Source: Calonectria ilicicola (lineage: Eukaryota > Ascomycota > Sordariomycetes > Hypocreales > Nectriaceae). From it: a DNA stretch of 64,000 bases. The notes under the pieces were generated by a model. That model saw nothing but the letters and a program-made list of their open reading frames with translations. It did not search any database and was not told the DNA's origin. Each line of letters opens with the position of its first letter. The stretch's first letter is position 1. The translations under genes were made by a program, and so were the position numbers. The DNA lies in assembly GCA_020809705.1 (NCBI GenBank), contig CP085829.1, positions 1,302,001 to 1,366,000 of the forward strand. The letters run 5' to 3'. Positions 54,656 through 64,000 of the stretch are shown piece by piece.

Positions 54656-56538
54656 ATGCCTCGTTTTGAGGTCGGGTCAGCTATGAAGTACAATGCGAGT
54701 CCCCGCACGACGCATCCTCTCGCTACAACAGCCATCGGTCAAATTCTGAGACTTGCTTCGAAGCGAAGGGTTTATCACCACCCTGAGGAACACCCTGATT
54801 TTGACATCAAAGAGCATTATCCGTTCTTTGAAGCACGATCCAAAATCGCCCCCATTCCATGCAAATCATCCGATGAGGTCAATTGTTGCGAAAATTCAGG
54901 ACATGCCAATCCTAAGTCATTCCCAGACCCTGAGATAGAGAACCAAGTAGGCGAATGTCTTCAATCTGAGAGATTAAGAGGGAGCAACGAACCCACAGAC
55001 AAAAGACCACATCTCGAAACTGGCGGAGCAACTGTTACATCAAACCCAAAAAATATCCTTCTCCTGGAAACACAGCCTACTGAAAGCATCATCGTCACAT
55101 GGTACGGTGAAAATGATTCTGAAAACCCGCAAAACTGGAGCCTCTGTCGCAAAATGGTGGTGTATATTATCATCAATTACTGTACGTTTGCAATATATTC
55201 AAGTTCGGCCATTTTCACGCCCTCTATGCTAGAATTGCCTTCTGTTTTTGGCATATCAAAAAATGTTGCAGCCCTTGGCTTAGCCATGTTCGTGTTTGGC
55301 TACGGTTTCGGCCCTCTTCTCGGTGCTCCTCTTTCCGAAGTTCCTGCAATTGGAAGAAACCCTCCATACATTATCAGCCTAACCCTCTTTGTTATCATTG
55401 GTATCCCGACGGCGCTGGCCAAGACCATTCCTTCTTTGATGGCTTTGCGGTTCCTGCAGGGGTTTGTTGGATCCCCAATCCTAGCAACTGGTGGGGCTTC
55501 ATTGGCCGAAGTGACGCATCCTCAGCATGTCACCTTCGCGCTCTATTCATGGGCAATCTTTTCTTTCATCGGCCCTGCTGCTGGACCTATTATTTCTGGC
55601 TATACAATAGCTAACAGTAGCTGGAGATTGCCGCTTTGGGAAATCGTATGGATAACCAGTCCGGCACTGTTGATGTTGGTGGGTTTTCTATCCTTATTTG
55701 CCGTTCTAGAACTATTACTCACTAATTTATCATCGAACAGTTGTTCCTTCCTGAAACATCAGCATCGAGCATTCTATACCAACGAGCAAAGCGATTACGT
55801 GAGCGTACTGGAGATGCACGATTCGTATCATTCACGGACATCAAACAACGCCCCTTCCACGAGGTTCTTATGGACACATTTCTCATTTCTTGGAAGATAA
55901 ATATCCTGGATCCATCCATTCTATTTACCACGCTGTACTGTTCGCTTGTATATGCTATCTACTATCTTTTTTTCGAGGCATTTCCATTAGTCTACATGGA
56001 AATTTATGGTATGCAAGTTGGCGAAATGGGACTGGTCTATCTGTGTATCCCAATTTCGGTGTGTCTTGCAGGTATTCCATATCTGATGTTCGCTCGGCTA
56101 CGTATGCTGGAGAATCAGCGCACTGGCAAAGCCAGACCCCCGGAAGATCGTCTGATACCAGCTCTCTTCGCTTGTCTGACTACGCCTGCGGGTCTATTCA
56201 TTTTCGCATGGACATCTCGTGCAAATATTCATTGGATTGTGCCAACAATCGGCGTGGCCCTTTCCAGCAGCGGCATGGCAATCATTCTCCAGAGTATTTT
56301 TGTGTACATAGCCAACGCTTATCCCCGTTACGCCGCATCCCTCTTTGGCGTGAACGGGTTTATGAAAGCTACCGTCTCAGCTGCAGTAATGCTGGCCGCC
56401 CCTAGTCTGTATGGACACATGGGTATCAGCGGCGGCACATCACTTCTTGGTGGTCTATGCATTCTTTTTATCGCCGGAATATATCCAATTTACTTTTTTG
56501 GGGATTATCTGAGGAAAAAGAGTAAGTTTACTAAGTGA
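54656..56538 (+). CDS. MFS transporter, DHA1 (polyamine/drug exporter)-like
   Basis: Two exons (54656-55678, 55741-56538; 62-nt intron) give 606 aa. About 160 hydrophilic residues come before the conserved W-[...]-DSENPQNWS entry motif of the fungal DHA1 group. Then come 12 hydrophobic segments, with MALRFLQGFVGSPILATGGASLAEV around TM4 and FLPETSASSILYQRAKRLRE at the central loop. These features match TPO/fluconazole-exporter-like proteins. It is divergent from the sugar-type permease and may export a toxic aglycone or end product of the pathway. The gene is intact. Confidence 0.82.
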
Positions 56539-56763
56539 GATGACGGGCATTACCTTCCGTAACTAGTTAGTTGGTGCAAATGGAATAGAAAGAAGAAAGG
56601 AACAAATTATAAGACGGTGCTCTGAAGTGGACTGAAAGAAAGAGAATTTTAGTTTTCTCTCGATTAATAACTTGATAGTAAGAATAGATCTGAATTTGAA
56701 AGTAAAACACCAAATCTGACAACTAGAAATAGGATGATTGTCTAAATATACTCAAAAGGCTGT

Positions 56764-57660
56764 TCACCACCCAAGTTCTGCGGTTTCGAGCATCTTGGCA
56801 AACGTCGTGAGCGGGACTCCAAAAGACTTCAATGCATCAATGTCAACATCGTATCCAACCTCATTTTGCCACATTTGCGATATTATGTCTGCCCTTCCCT
56901 GGGAGGCGAGAGTATCTGCTTCCTGCTGAGCGAGAAATTCAATTTCAACCTTTCTACCAAGTACCGTTTGCAAGAATTCCACGACCTCGCTGATGGTGAG
57001 TTTATCTCCTGCAAGTGGGATATTTTTGCCGTGGTACATTAGAGGCTTGTCAAAAGCATTCGCAGCGAAAATCCCAATATCAATTGAATGGATGAGATTC
57101 ATTTTCGTGTCGGGTTTCAAGGCGACCTGCACGCTTTGGGAGCTCGCCAAGCCGGGGAACAAAAAGTCACACTCGGGATGGCAAAAGTTTTGCATAAAAA
57201 ACGCAGGACGCAGAATGGTCCAGTGCTGAAATCCAGCAGCTCGGACCATGTTTTCAACGGTCTCTTTCTGCCTCCAATACCAGCCTGAGGGATCTTCGTC
57301 ATTCCAACCCGGAAAGTTGCGATGATCTCCAGTGCGAGCCACGCTGGAATGGACCGCTTGCGAAACTCCAATCTCTCGAGCCACATCCAGTACGTTTTTG
57401 GCATACTCTATTTCTGTAAGATAGCCCACGGGAAGAGCTAAAAAGAGGCCATCGCTGCCTTTCATCGCAGCTCGAAGTGCATGTTTGGAATCCAAGCTGC
57501 CTTCATGAACTACAGCACCCAAATCCTGCAGTTTCTTTGCACCCTTAGAAGAGATGTTTCGAGCAAGAGTTGACACCTTGTAACCACGATTTAACAACTG
57601 TATGGCAGTGGCTTGGCCTTGTTTTCCGGTGGCGGTAATGACGCAGATAGATTTAGCCAT
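56764..57660 (-). CDS. NmrA/HSCARG-like NAD(P)-binding protein
   Basis: A single exon of 298 aa starts at MAKSICVITATGKQGQA. This start was preferred over an in-frame ATG 30 bp upstream because the glycine motif follows at once. TATGKQGQATAIQLLNRG, then LFLALP, HSSVARTGDHRNFPGW and WTILRPAFFMQNF are typical of NmrA-like atypical SDRs. This group includes redox-sensing regulators and quinone/aldehyde reductases. It is divergent from the RidA gene over a region with two palindromic sites. The gene is intact. Whether it acts as enzyme or sensor cannot be told. Confidence 0.8.
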   Translation of the reverse strand: MAKSICVITATGKQGQATAIQLLNRGYKVSTLARNISSKGAKKLQDLGAVVHEGSLDSKHALRAAMKGSDGLFLALPVGYLTEIEYAKNVLDVAREIGVSQAVHSSVARTGDHRNFPGWNDEDPSGWYWRQKETVENMVRAAGFQHWTILRPAFFMQNFCHPECDFLFPGLASSQSVQVALKPDTKMNLIHSIDIGIFAANAFDKPLMYHGKNIPLAGDKLTISEVVEFLQTVLGRKVEIEFLAQQEADTLASQGRADIISQMWQNEVGYDVDIDALKSFGVPLTTFAKMLETAELGW

Positions 57661-58487
57661 CGTGAAGCAGATTTTCAGAAGGATGATCAAAATATCTTGA
57701 TCTTATGGACTTGGGAATGCCGAGAAATATTGGGTTTTGATTGTAGAACCATGGTATAAACTGCCTAAGCACCATCCATAGTTATATACTAATTTTCTTT
57801 TTCATCTCAGTCATGGGCTCTTCCATCGTTGTGGAATTGGGCTTGCAAACTCCGCTCCAACTCCGCAGCCAGTACTGACGGCCTTAAGCTTAAATCAACT
57901 ACAAAACCATAATTCTGCATAAAATAAGAACCATAATTTCATTGATTAGATGCACTGTGAAGTCATGCACATGCGAGGTTTCAATTCCTCACCATCGGAC
58001 TGTAGGAGAGATCCGTCACCCCGTTATACTATAATTCATCACATTCAAGTAAATTAACTCGTGCCAAAAGTAGACCATAAAGTGGGGCGCACTAAATTTC
58101 GTGGAGGAATTCACATTCCGCACCACCACAAGGCTCTAGTGGTTCATCGTTGGTTCTTCCCACATGGCCCAGGCACCTAATATCCACACCATGTCAAAGA
58201 TGAAAATCTGAGCTATGAGTAACATCGTACGACTCCGCTTTTCCATTCCATATTCGTATAATAGAACCTGCCGATTATTAGGGCTTCAATTAGAATTCAC
58301 GGTTGCGCGGAATACCCATTCCGCCACAACGATCATATTAGAACCGCCAGGGGACTACGATGCCAAGATTTTCAAACAAACTATACGTCATAAAGTTCCG
58401 AACTGAAAGAACCCTGTCTACTCTCGTCCCATTCCCGCAAAATTCGTCCGAAAACTTGTCCGTACTCCGCTCTCGAAATACGCGACA
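57661..58487. promoter_or_regulatory. Divergent promoter of NmrA and RidA genes with two palindromic sites
   Basis: AGGAATTCACATTCCG (58105-58120) has one mismatch in the left half-site. CGGAATACCCATTCCG (58308-58323) is a perfect CGGAAT-N4-ATTCCG copy. The second lies about 165 bp before the RidA start. Both match the site upstream of the regulator gene. An open frame at 58215-58406 overlaps the second site and is not supported. Confidence 0.55.
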
Positions 58488-58990
58488 ATGGCGCAGCACA
58501 CGTCATGCACATACAAGGGATTTGGCGAGAACATCCTAGAAACACGCTGGTTTTCTCAGGCAGTCCGTGTGGGTGAAAACATTCACCTGGCCGGCCAAGG
58601 TAACCCTTCCATCGGCCTACAGACAGGGGGCAGCTCTCATTATTCAGATGCAGCTAGATTAACACAGTCGTAGGCGGTTGGGATCGAGAAACCGGGGTCT
58701 GCTATCCTGAAATCAATGACCAGATTGATCAGACATTTTTGAACATTGAGCATGCGCTGCAAACTGCAGGTGGAAAAGGCTGGTCTCAGGTTTACAGGGT
58801 CAACTCTTTCCACATTCAGTTGAATGAGGAGAATCAGGAGGCCATGGTGCGCAACTTCAAGAAATATATGCCCGACCATCATTTCGTCTGGACATGTGTC
58901 GGGGTAACAAGATTAGGGGCTGAGGATATGAGGGTCGAAATTGAGGTTTCTGCTTATGATCCAGCGGGCTCAAAAGCGAACGATAAATAA
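58488..58990 (+). CDS. RidA (YjgF/YER057c/UK114) family protein
   Basis: Two exons (58488-58599, 58674-58990; 74-nt intron) give 142 aa. WFSQAVRVGENIHLAGQGGWD leads the fold, and QIDQTFLNIEHALQTAGGKGW and a C-terminal VEIEVSAYD complete the chorismate-mutase-like trimer subunit. The Arg usually found in the RidA active site (R-x-E-I-E-V) is present as MRVEIEV. RidA proteins hydrolyse reactive enamine/imine intermediates to ketones, and some members act on other carbonyl intermediates. Its place in this set hints that a nitrogen-containing or unstable enol intermediate is handled. The gene is intact. Confidence 0.82.
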
Positions 58991-59531
58991 TGAAAAGTCT
59001 CACCTGATGTGAATTCTATTCCGTCCAGTTTAAGGAACAAAATATTCATGAATTATCGGTTGTTATTCCTCGTGATTGATTTAGATTATACACTCGATGG
59101 CCCCCAAATCAGACATAGAGTCCATCATAGGAGTACATTCCTTAGTCATCGTTAGCAGAAAGAACCAAATTTCGCTCTGTCTTGATAGCACTGTTGAATC
59201 TTGCACGCTCTTTGTGTTTGTAGGAGCAAATAAAATGCATCATCTCATATGGATTTAAGAGTAGCTGGGTAGTTGGAGAAGGGACTAGTGCCTAAGTCTA
59301 TCACTGAGGTACCTCTGAAATGAGGTGGAAGTGGTGCGTGGAGCAATGACATGTCCTAAAGAAACATTGAGCAACTCCTCCGCCTTTTATTGGTACGCGA
59401 GTACGACATGCTCAATTAAACCAATAAATGATGAAATATGAGATAGAAATCTATTTAATGCTTTTCTTAAGGGTCTTGAACATCTAAACTCTGTACGCGG
59501 GAAATATGAGCGTTATAGAAGAATGATTTGT
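58991..59531. other. Convergent spacer
   Basis: These 540 AT-rich bases hold the 3' ends of the RidA and alcohol dehydrogenase genes. No gene was seen. Confidence 0.5.
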
Positions 59532-60978
59532 TTACATATCTTCATGGTGAGACAGTCTATCATTCACGCGAACGACAATTTTGCCGTTTATCTCACATTT
59601 GACAAGTCTCTCCATGTACTCTGGAACATCATCCAATCCAACCACCTTGATAGATGGCTTTAGAATTCCTGTGTTGATATATTCCATCACTTGCAATGCT
59701 TGAGAATTTCCACCCATTAATGTGCCGTGTACGTGTAATCCTCTTTCGATCAACTGGGGTAGAGGTATCGTAAAATGCACGTTTCCCCGAGGCACTCTTT
59801 GCAAGTAAATCAGCATTTTTGGCTTGAGCGTTCTTGGATCGTTTGGATATTACCTACCCTGAACACACAATTGTGCCCCCATCACAGACGTATTCCTCTA
59901 ATCTCCTAAACCCACCAAAGCCACTGCTAGTAATGACGATGGCTTCTGCTCCTCTTTTGAATGATCTCTTGGGTCTCAGATTGGCGCATTCTTCGTGCAA
60001 TGAAGTGATGAATTTGTCCCATTCTTCAGCATCTTCAGTCTCAGCCGCTGGAAGAAAAGAGTGGCCAAAATCATTGGCCTCGATCGGCAGAGCATCTATT
60101 TTCCATTTCAAGTCAACACCAATCACCTTCAATCCCAGTGCATTCTTTGCTATGCCACCGGCCATGTGTCCGATTCCTCCCAGGATCCCAACGATGACTA
60201 TTACGTCTCCCGGTCGGGCATTGGTAGATCGCAGAGCCATTAGAGCGGCTGAACCCGAGCAAAGTGCAGTCGTGTAAAGTGAATGATGAGTGCTCGAAGA
60301 CATCAATGAATCCGGTAGTAGTAAAAGACATCGCATTGGTACGGTTGCATACTGCTGGAAGGTGCCTGAGATATGCTTGGATGTATTTAGTTGAAAAGGG
60401 CAAGATGTCGGTAATCCTTTTAAACAGTAAATGCACGTCTGACACGATGTTGCGAGGTAGCGAATTCCAACTGTGCGACCGATTAGGGTTGGATCATGCG
60501 CTTTTACAACCTGCCCAATACCCTCGTGTCCAGCAATATGATCATGCTCTGGGAATCCAGGCTCAGGGCCGACCGAAAAACACGCATCCTATCATACATT
60601 GTGTCAGAGGATTCGTATAGGGGGGTTGCGTCTATTTACGCTTCGACAAATTCCAGTATACTCAATCCTAACGATTGCCTCGTCGATCGCCGGGTCTCTC
60701 ACTGAGATAGATCTGGCTTGTTGGTTCAACTGCGGCCCTAGTTTTGGTGTCACAATGGCCTTTTGAGTGGTGGGCAAGCTAAAGGCGGGATGTTCGTGTG
60801 CGCTCCTGGCCGCCGTATCGAGAGATGAATGCGAAGAAGGTGGTGAACTAGGCGTAAAACCGGGATCCTCGCATTTCCTGCCTACAATGGGCTCATCCGT
60901 CACGAGGGGCAAAAACTCGGAGCTAAGAACTGCGAGTTGTGCGCCAGTGGCTTCTGGCAAAATAGGCTCGGCTGTCAT
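59532..60978 (-). CDS. Zinc-dependent alcohol dehydrogenase with N-terminal extension
   Basis: Exons 60978-60640, 60588-59858 and 59796-59532 (introns 51 and 61 nt) give 444 aa of the medium-chain dehydrogenase family. Catalytic zinc residues are the Cys in TGICRSD and the His in AGHEG. Structural zinc cysteines are in SCQTCIYCLKGLPTSC. The cofactor region is VGILGGIGHMAGG. The end, LIERGLHVHGTLMGGN...GKIVVRVN, is typical of fungal Zn-ADHs. About 70 extra Ser/Pro-rich residues precede the usual TTQKAIV start. They look neither like a clean signal nor a clean mitochondrial peptide. It is divergent from the beta-glucosidase across a region with two palindromic sites. It probably oxidises an alcohol or reduces an aldehyde in the pathway. 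Confidence 0.83.
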
Positions 60979-61393
60979 GGTTGCTTGGGCTTGGGAAAAC
61001 AAAAAGGATGTCAACGAACAACCTAGCGTGTTTGAGACTAGTATATTATATTGATTTCATCCCTGATCTATGTTCCATCCCATATTCCCAAATCAAAAAC
61101 ATTTCGACAATGTCAGATTGATATCAATAGCGGGATGTGATTTCCGCTACATCATAGTGGAGTCTCTTTTCGAGCGGAATGTGTGTTCCGGCGCTACTGT
61201 GATAGCGTTATCCTAATAGGGTGTTAATGAACCCTTTCAAAGTTAGATCAGAGTACCCCCGCGTTGGTATCTAGGTTCGGAATTCATCAGAACCAAGTAG
61301 ACAAGGCTCAGGTTAAATATCAAGTTCAGATCATGTTTCCACTAGGAGACTATACTGGTAATCAAAATCCAGGTTGAATTCGAGCTCAATAAG
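60979..61393. promoter_or_regulatory. Divergent promoter of ADH and GH3 genes with two palindromic sites
   Basis: CGGGATGTGATTTCCG (61131-61146) and CGGAATGTGTGTTCCG (61175-61190) both show CGG-N10-CCG spacing, and the second has the full CGGAA-N6-TTCCG form. Their starts are 44 bp apart, about four helical turns, which would suit side-by-side binding of two dimers. Confidence 0.55.
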
Positions 61394-64000
61394 ATGGCCA
61401 AAGAGAAGATCAGTGCCTTGCTGGCACAGCTAACGCTCGAGGAGAAGCTTTCCCTACTCGCTGGCGAATCAACGTGGCGTACTGCAGCCGTTGACCGCCT
61501 TGGAATCCCAAGGCTCAAGGTAAGTGCAGTGATATTTCATGAAAATTCTAAGGCGTCGTAATTATATTTTATTCATGTGTTCTGATAGTTTACAGGTCAC
61601 GGATGGCCCCTCCGGAGCTCGAGGGCAGGTCTTCGGGGAGAGCACCCCCGCTGCTTTCTTCCCAAGTGGTGTTAGCATGGGTGCCACATGGGATGTGGAT
61701 TTGATGTATGAACTTGGACAGATGTTTGCAGAAGAGGCAAGTACTAGTTCACATCTCTGAAATGTATGCCAGCTGACTGCTGTAAAAGACCAAGTCCAAA
61801 TCGGCTTCAGTCCTCTTAGCACCCACCATGTGCATCCAACGGCACCCACTTGGTGGCCGAAACTTTGAATCCTTTAGTGAAGACCCCTTTCTTACTGGAA
61901 AGCTTGCTATAGCTCATATTCGGGGTTTACAATCGCGAGGAATTGGTGCGACAGCCAAACACTTTGTTGGTCGGTATTCTCTCTCTTTGGGGTTAGGGTT
62001 AGGGTTATCTTCTTGGAATCTTTGCTAACACCACCATCAGCGAATGACCAAGAAACTGATCGATTTCATGTGGATGTCAAGGTTTCCCCTCGTGCATTGC
62101 GTGAAGTTTATTTGCTCCCTTTCCAGATGGCTGTCCGTGACGCCGACCCATGGTGCATAATGACCGCATATCAAAAGGTCAACGGGCATCATTGCGATTC
62201 ATCCAAAGAGCTGATGACGGACATTGTAAGAAACGAATGGGGTTGGGAAGGGGTATTTATGAGCGATTGGGGCGGCACAAACTCCAGCGTTGAAGCCATC
62301 AATGCGGGGCTAGATCTCGAGATGCCAGGCCCGCCTGTGAAGAGATCACAAGTGGCTTTGGAACAACCCTTGAAAGATAATCTTGTCAATCTTGGTCGTA
62401 TAGATGAGTCTGCGGGTCGAATTCTTGCTCTCCTGCAAAAAGCTGGACGATTTGAGGATCCTCACGACGACCCGGAATACTGTCGCGACGACCCCGCAAC
62501 AAAACAACTGCTTCTTCGAGCTGCAAGTGAAGGAATTGTCATGCTCAAGAATGACGATGCTATGCCAATCAGCCCCGCTGGAAATATCAAGAAATTGGCT
62601 ATTGTTGGGCCCAATGCAAAGCGCGTAGTTGCTGGCGGTGGTGGTAGTGCCTACATCAAGGCGCCTTATTGGACCTCCGTATTCGACTCGGTCAAGGATG
62701 CCTTTGAAGGGACCTCGACCGAAATAATCTTTTCGGAGGGAGCCAAAGTCAACAGGAATCTTCCAACGGCTAGCATAGCAGTTGCAAAAAATCCCGACAC
62801 CGGAAAAGGCGGCGCCGCTATCGACTGGTTCCTCGGTCACGATTTCAACAGCCCCATCGTGGCAACAACACACACGTAAGTGCCGTCTGAATCGTCAGAT
62901 AACACTGAAGCTAATTTTTCCAAGTGATGACTTATACTATATGACCTTTGGAGCAGTTCCTCCTGAAGTAAGCCGCGAGACGGGATACTCTTACAAGGTC
63001 CGATCCACTTTGACACCATTGACTTCTGGTACCCACAAGATTTCCTTCGCATCGATAGGACCTTCGAAGTTATACATAGACGGCAAGTTGATCTGTGAAA
63101 ACCTCAGTGTATTTGATGACCGAGGTAATTTATTTTTCAACTACGGCTGTGATGAAAGAATGGTACCCATGGAGATGGTTGGCGGACAAGCATATGAGGT
63201 CCTAATTGAGTACCACTCTCACGACAGACAACTAAACGAGGAACTCATCCCGTTCATGCTTCCGATGGAGGATAAATTTCAAGGCATTAGATTGGGATTT
63301 GAAGAATATAATCCCTCTGATCTTCCTTCCGAAGCAGCGAGCATTGCCAGTCAATGCGATGTTGCTATCGTGGTCGTGGGCCGGGATAAGGAATGGGAGA
63401 CAGAGGGTCAAGACATTCCTCTTTTTGAGCTCCCTGGGGATCAGGTCAAATTGATCGAGGAAGTTTCCGCAATCTGCAAGCGAACAATTGTCATTGTTCA
63501 GGCCGGCACTCCTGTGCAAATGGAGCCATGGATCAATGATGTCCAAGGCGTGTTGTACACCTGGTATCAGGGTCAAGAACTAGGGAATGCAGCTGCCGCA
63601 GTTCTGACTGGCAAGGTCAATCCATCTGGCCGTCTCCCCATGACATTCCCAAAGAGGATAGAAGATACGCCCGCGTATTCTTCCTTTCCTGCGGAATCTC
63701 GCGAGACTTACTATTCAGAAGGGCTGTATGTCGGGTACAAATGGTGGGATCTCCTGGGGACTCGTCCCTTGTTTCCGATTGGATTTGGTCTCTCTTTCAA
63801 TGACTTCTTAGTCTCTGCGGAAACTATCAGCTCTACAACTCTGCTCAAAGACAGCACCATAACCCTGTCGATCAAGATTCGAAATACAGGGGGAAGCCAA
63901 ATTCCAGGGCGGCAGGCAGTAATCGCCTGGGTCTCTCAATGTTCACCAAGACGCCTTGTAAGGCCAATCAAGCAAATATGCGGTTTTGTCAAGTCTAAAT
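61394..64000 (+). CDS. GH3 beta-glucosidase with PA14 domain (3' end outside window)
   Basis: Exons 61394-61519, 61596-61736, 61789-61969, 62041-62875 and from 62925 read cleanly to the window edge. The start MAKEKISALLAQLTLEEKLSLLAGE has no signal peptide, so the enzyme is probably intracellular. GH3 motifs: VTDGPSGARG, HPLGGRNFESFSEDP, the nucleophile Asp in MSDWGG, then the second domain with VVVGRDKEWETEGQD and RLPMTFPKR. A PA14 insert (YYMTFGAVPPE...SKLYIDGK) lies between them. Intron 2 (61737-61788) is GC-AG (GCAAGT). Intron 3 (61970-62040) contains telomere-type repeats. Such enzymes split glucose from aryl or alkyl glucosides, which fits a set with a sugar-type permease. Confidence 0.88.
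61989..62007 (+). repeat. Interstitial telomere-type repeat inside an intron
   Basis: GGGGTTAGGGTTAGGGTTA, three TTAGGG-type units, fills the middle of the third intron of the GH3 gene (61970-62040). It is in the same orientation as the copy at 738-752. Confidence 0.85.

Noticed and set aside
1..64000. CRISPR arrays, bacterial operons, ribosome binding sites or rRNA
   Set aside because: The sequence is fungal nuclear DNA, with no regularly spaced repeats and no rRNA seen.
1..64000. Stop-codon reassignment as the cause of the in-frame stops
   Set aside because: TAA, TAG and TGA all interrupt genes, while intact genes in the window end normally with the same codons.

Overview
The window is nuclear DNA of a filamentous ascomycete (Pezizomycotina). 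Protein genes are split by short introns (about 42-176 nt) with GT/GC...AG ends. The gene families are typical of these fungi: a non-reducing polyketide synthase, Zn2Cys6 regulators, HET and HeLo-type proteins, and MFS transporters. TTAGGG telomere-type repeats occur on the + strand. I cannot name the species.

Left part (about 1-25 kb): a secondary-metabolite cluster resembling fungal tropolone-type clusters. It holds a SAT-KS-AT-PT-ACP-MT-R polyketide synthase, an SDR, a non-heme Fe(II)/2-oxoglutarate oxygenase, a YCII-like small protein, a monocarboxylate-type MFS transporter, an FSH serine hydrolase, a TropB-like FAD monooxygenase and a Zn2Cys6 regulator. It is decaying. The synthase has four in-frame stops and two frameshifts. 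The hydrolase has a stop one codon after its nucleophile serine. The regulator has two stops and a frameshift. The oxygenase has Tyr where the first iron-binding His should be. The SDR, YCII protein, transporter and monooxygenase still read intact.

Middle part (about 25-46 kb): mixed accessory genes, many also broken. These are a HET gene with one stop, a PIF1-like helicase fragment, and a GH43 glycosidase relic. The GH43 relic is split by a 444-bp AT-rich, poly-A-tailed insertion flanked by a 16-bp direct repeat. There is also an F-box-like gene and a conserved hypothetical gene, each with in-frame stops. Intact genes here are a GST, a secreted tyrosinase-like copper protein, a chromate-transporter-family protein and a large membrane protein.

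Right part (47.8-64 kb): an apparently intact set of co-located genes. It holds an isoflavone-reductase-like NmrA protein, a Zn2Cys6 regulator, a sugar-type MFS permease, a second MFS exporter, a second NmrA protein, a RidA protein, a zinc alcohol dehydrogenase and a GH3 beta-glucosidase running off the window. Their intergenic regions repeat a palindrome, CGGAA-N6-TTCCG, which also lies upstream of the regulator. I infer a small, possibly autoregulated, catabolic regulon, perhaps for a plant glucoside. This is the most system-like novelty in the window.

Nearly every stop that breaks a gene is one C-to-T or G-to-A step away from Gln, Trp or Arg. Repeat-induced point mutation (RIP) or ordinary deamination could explain this. 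Expected residues were judged from remembered family patterns, not from alignments.
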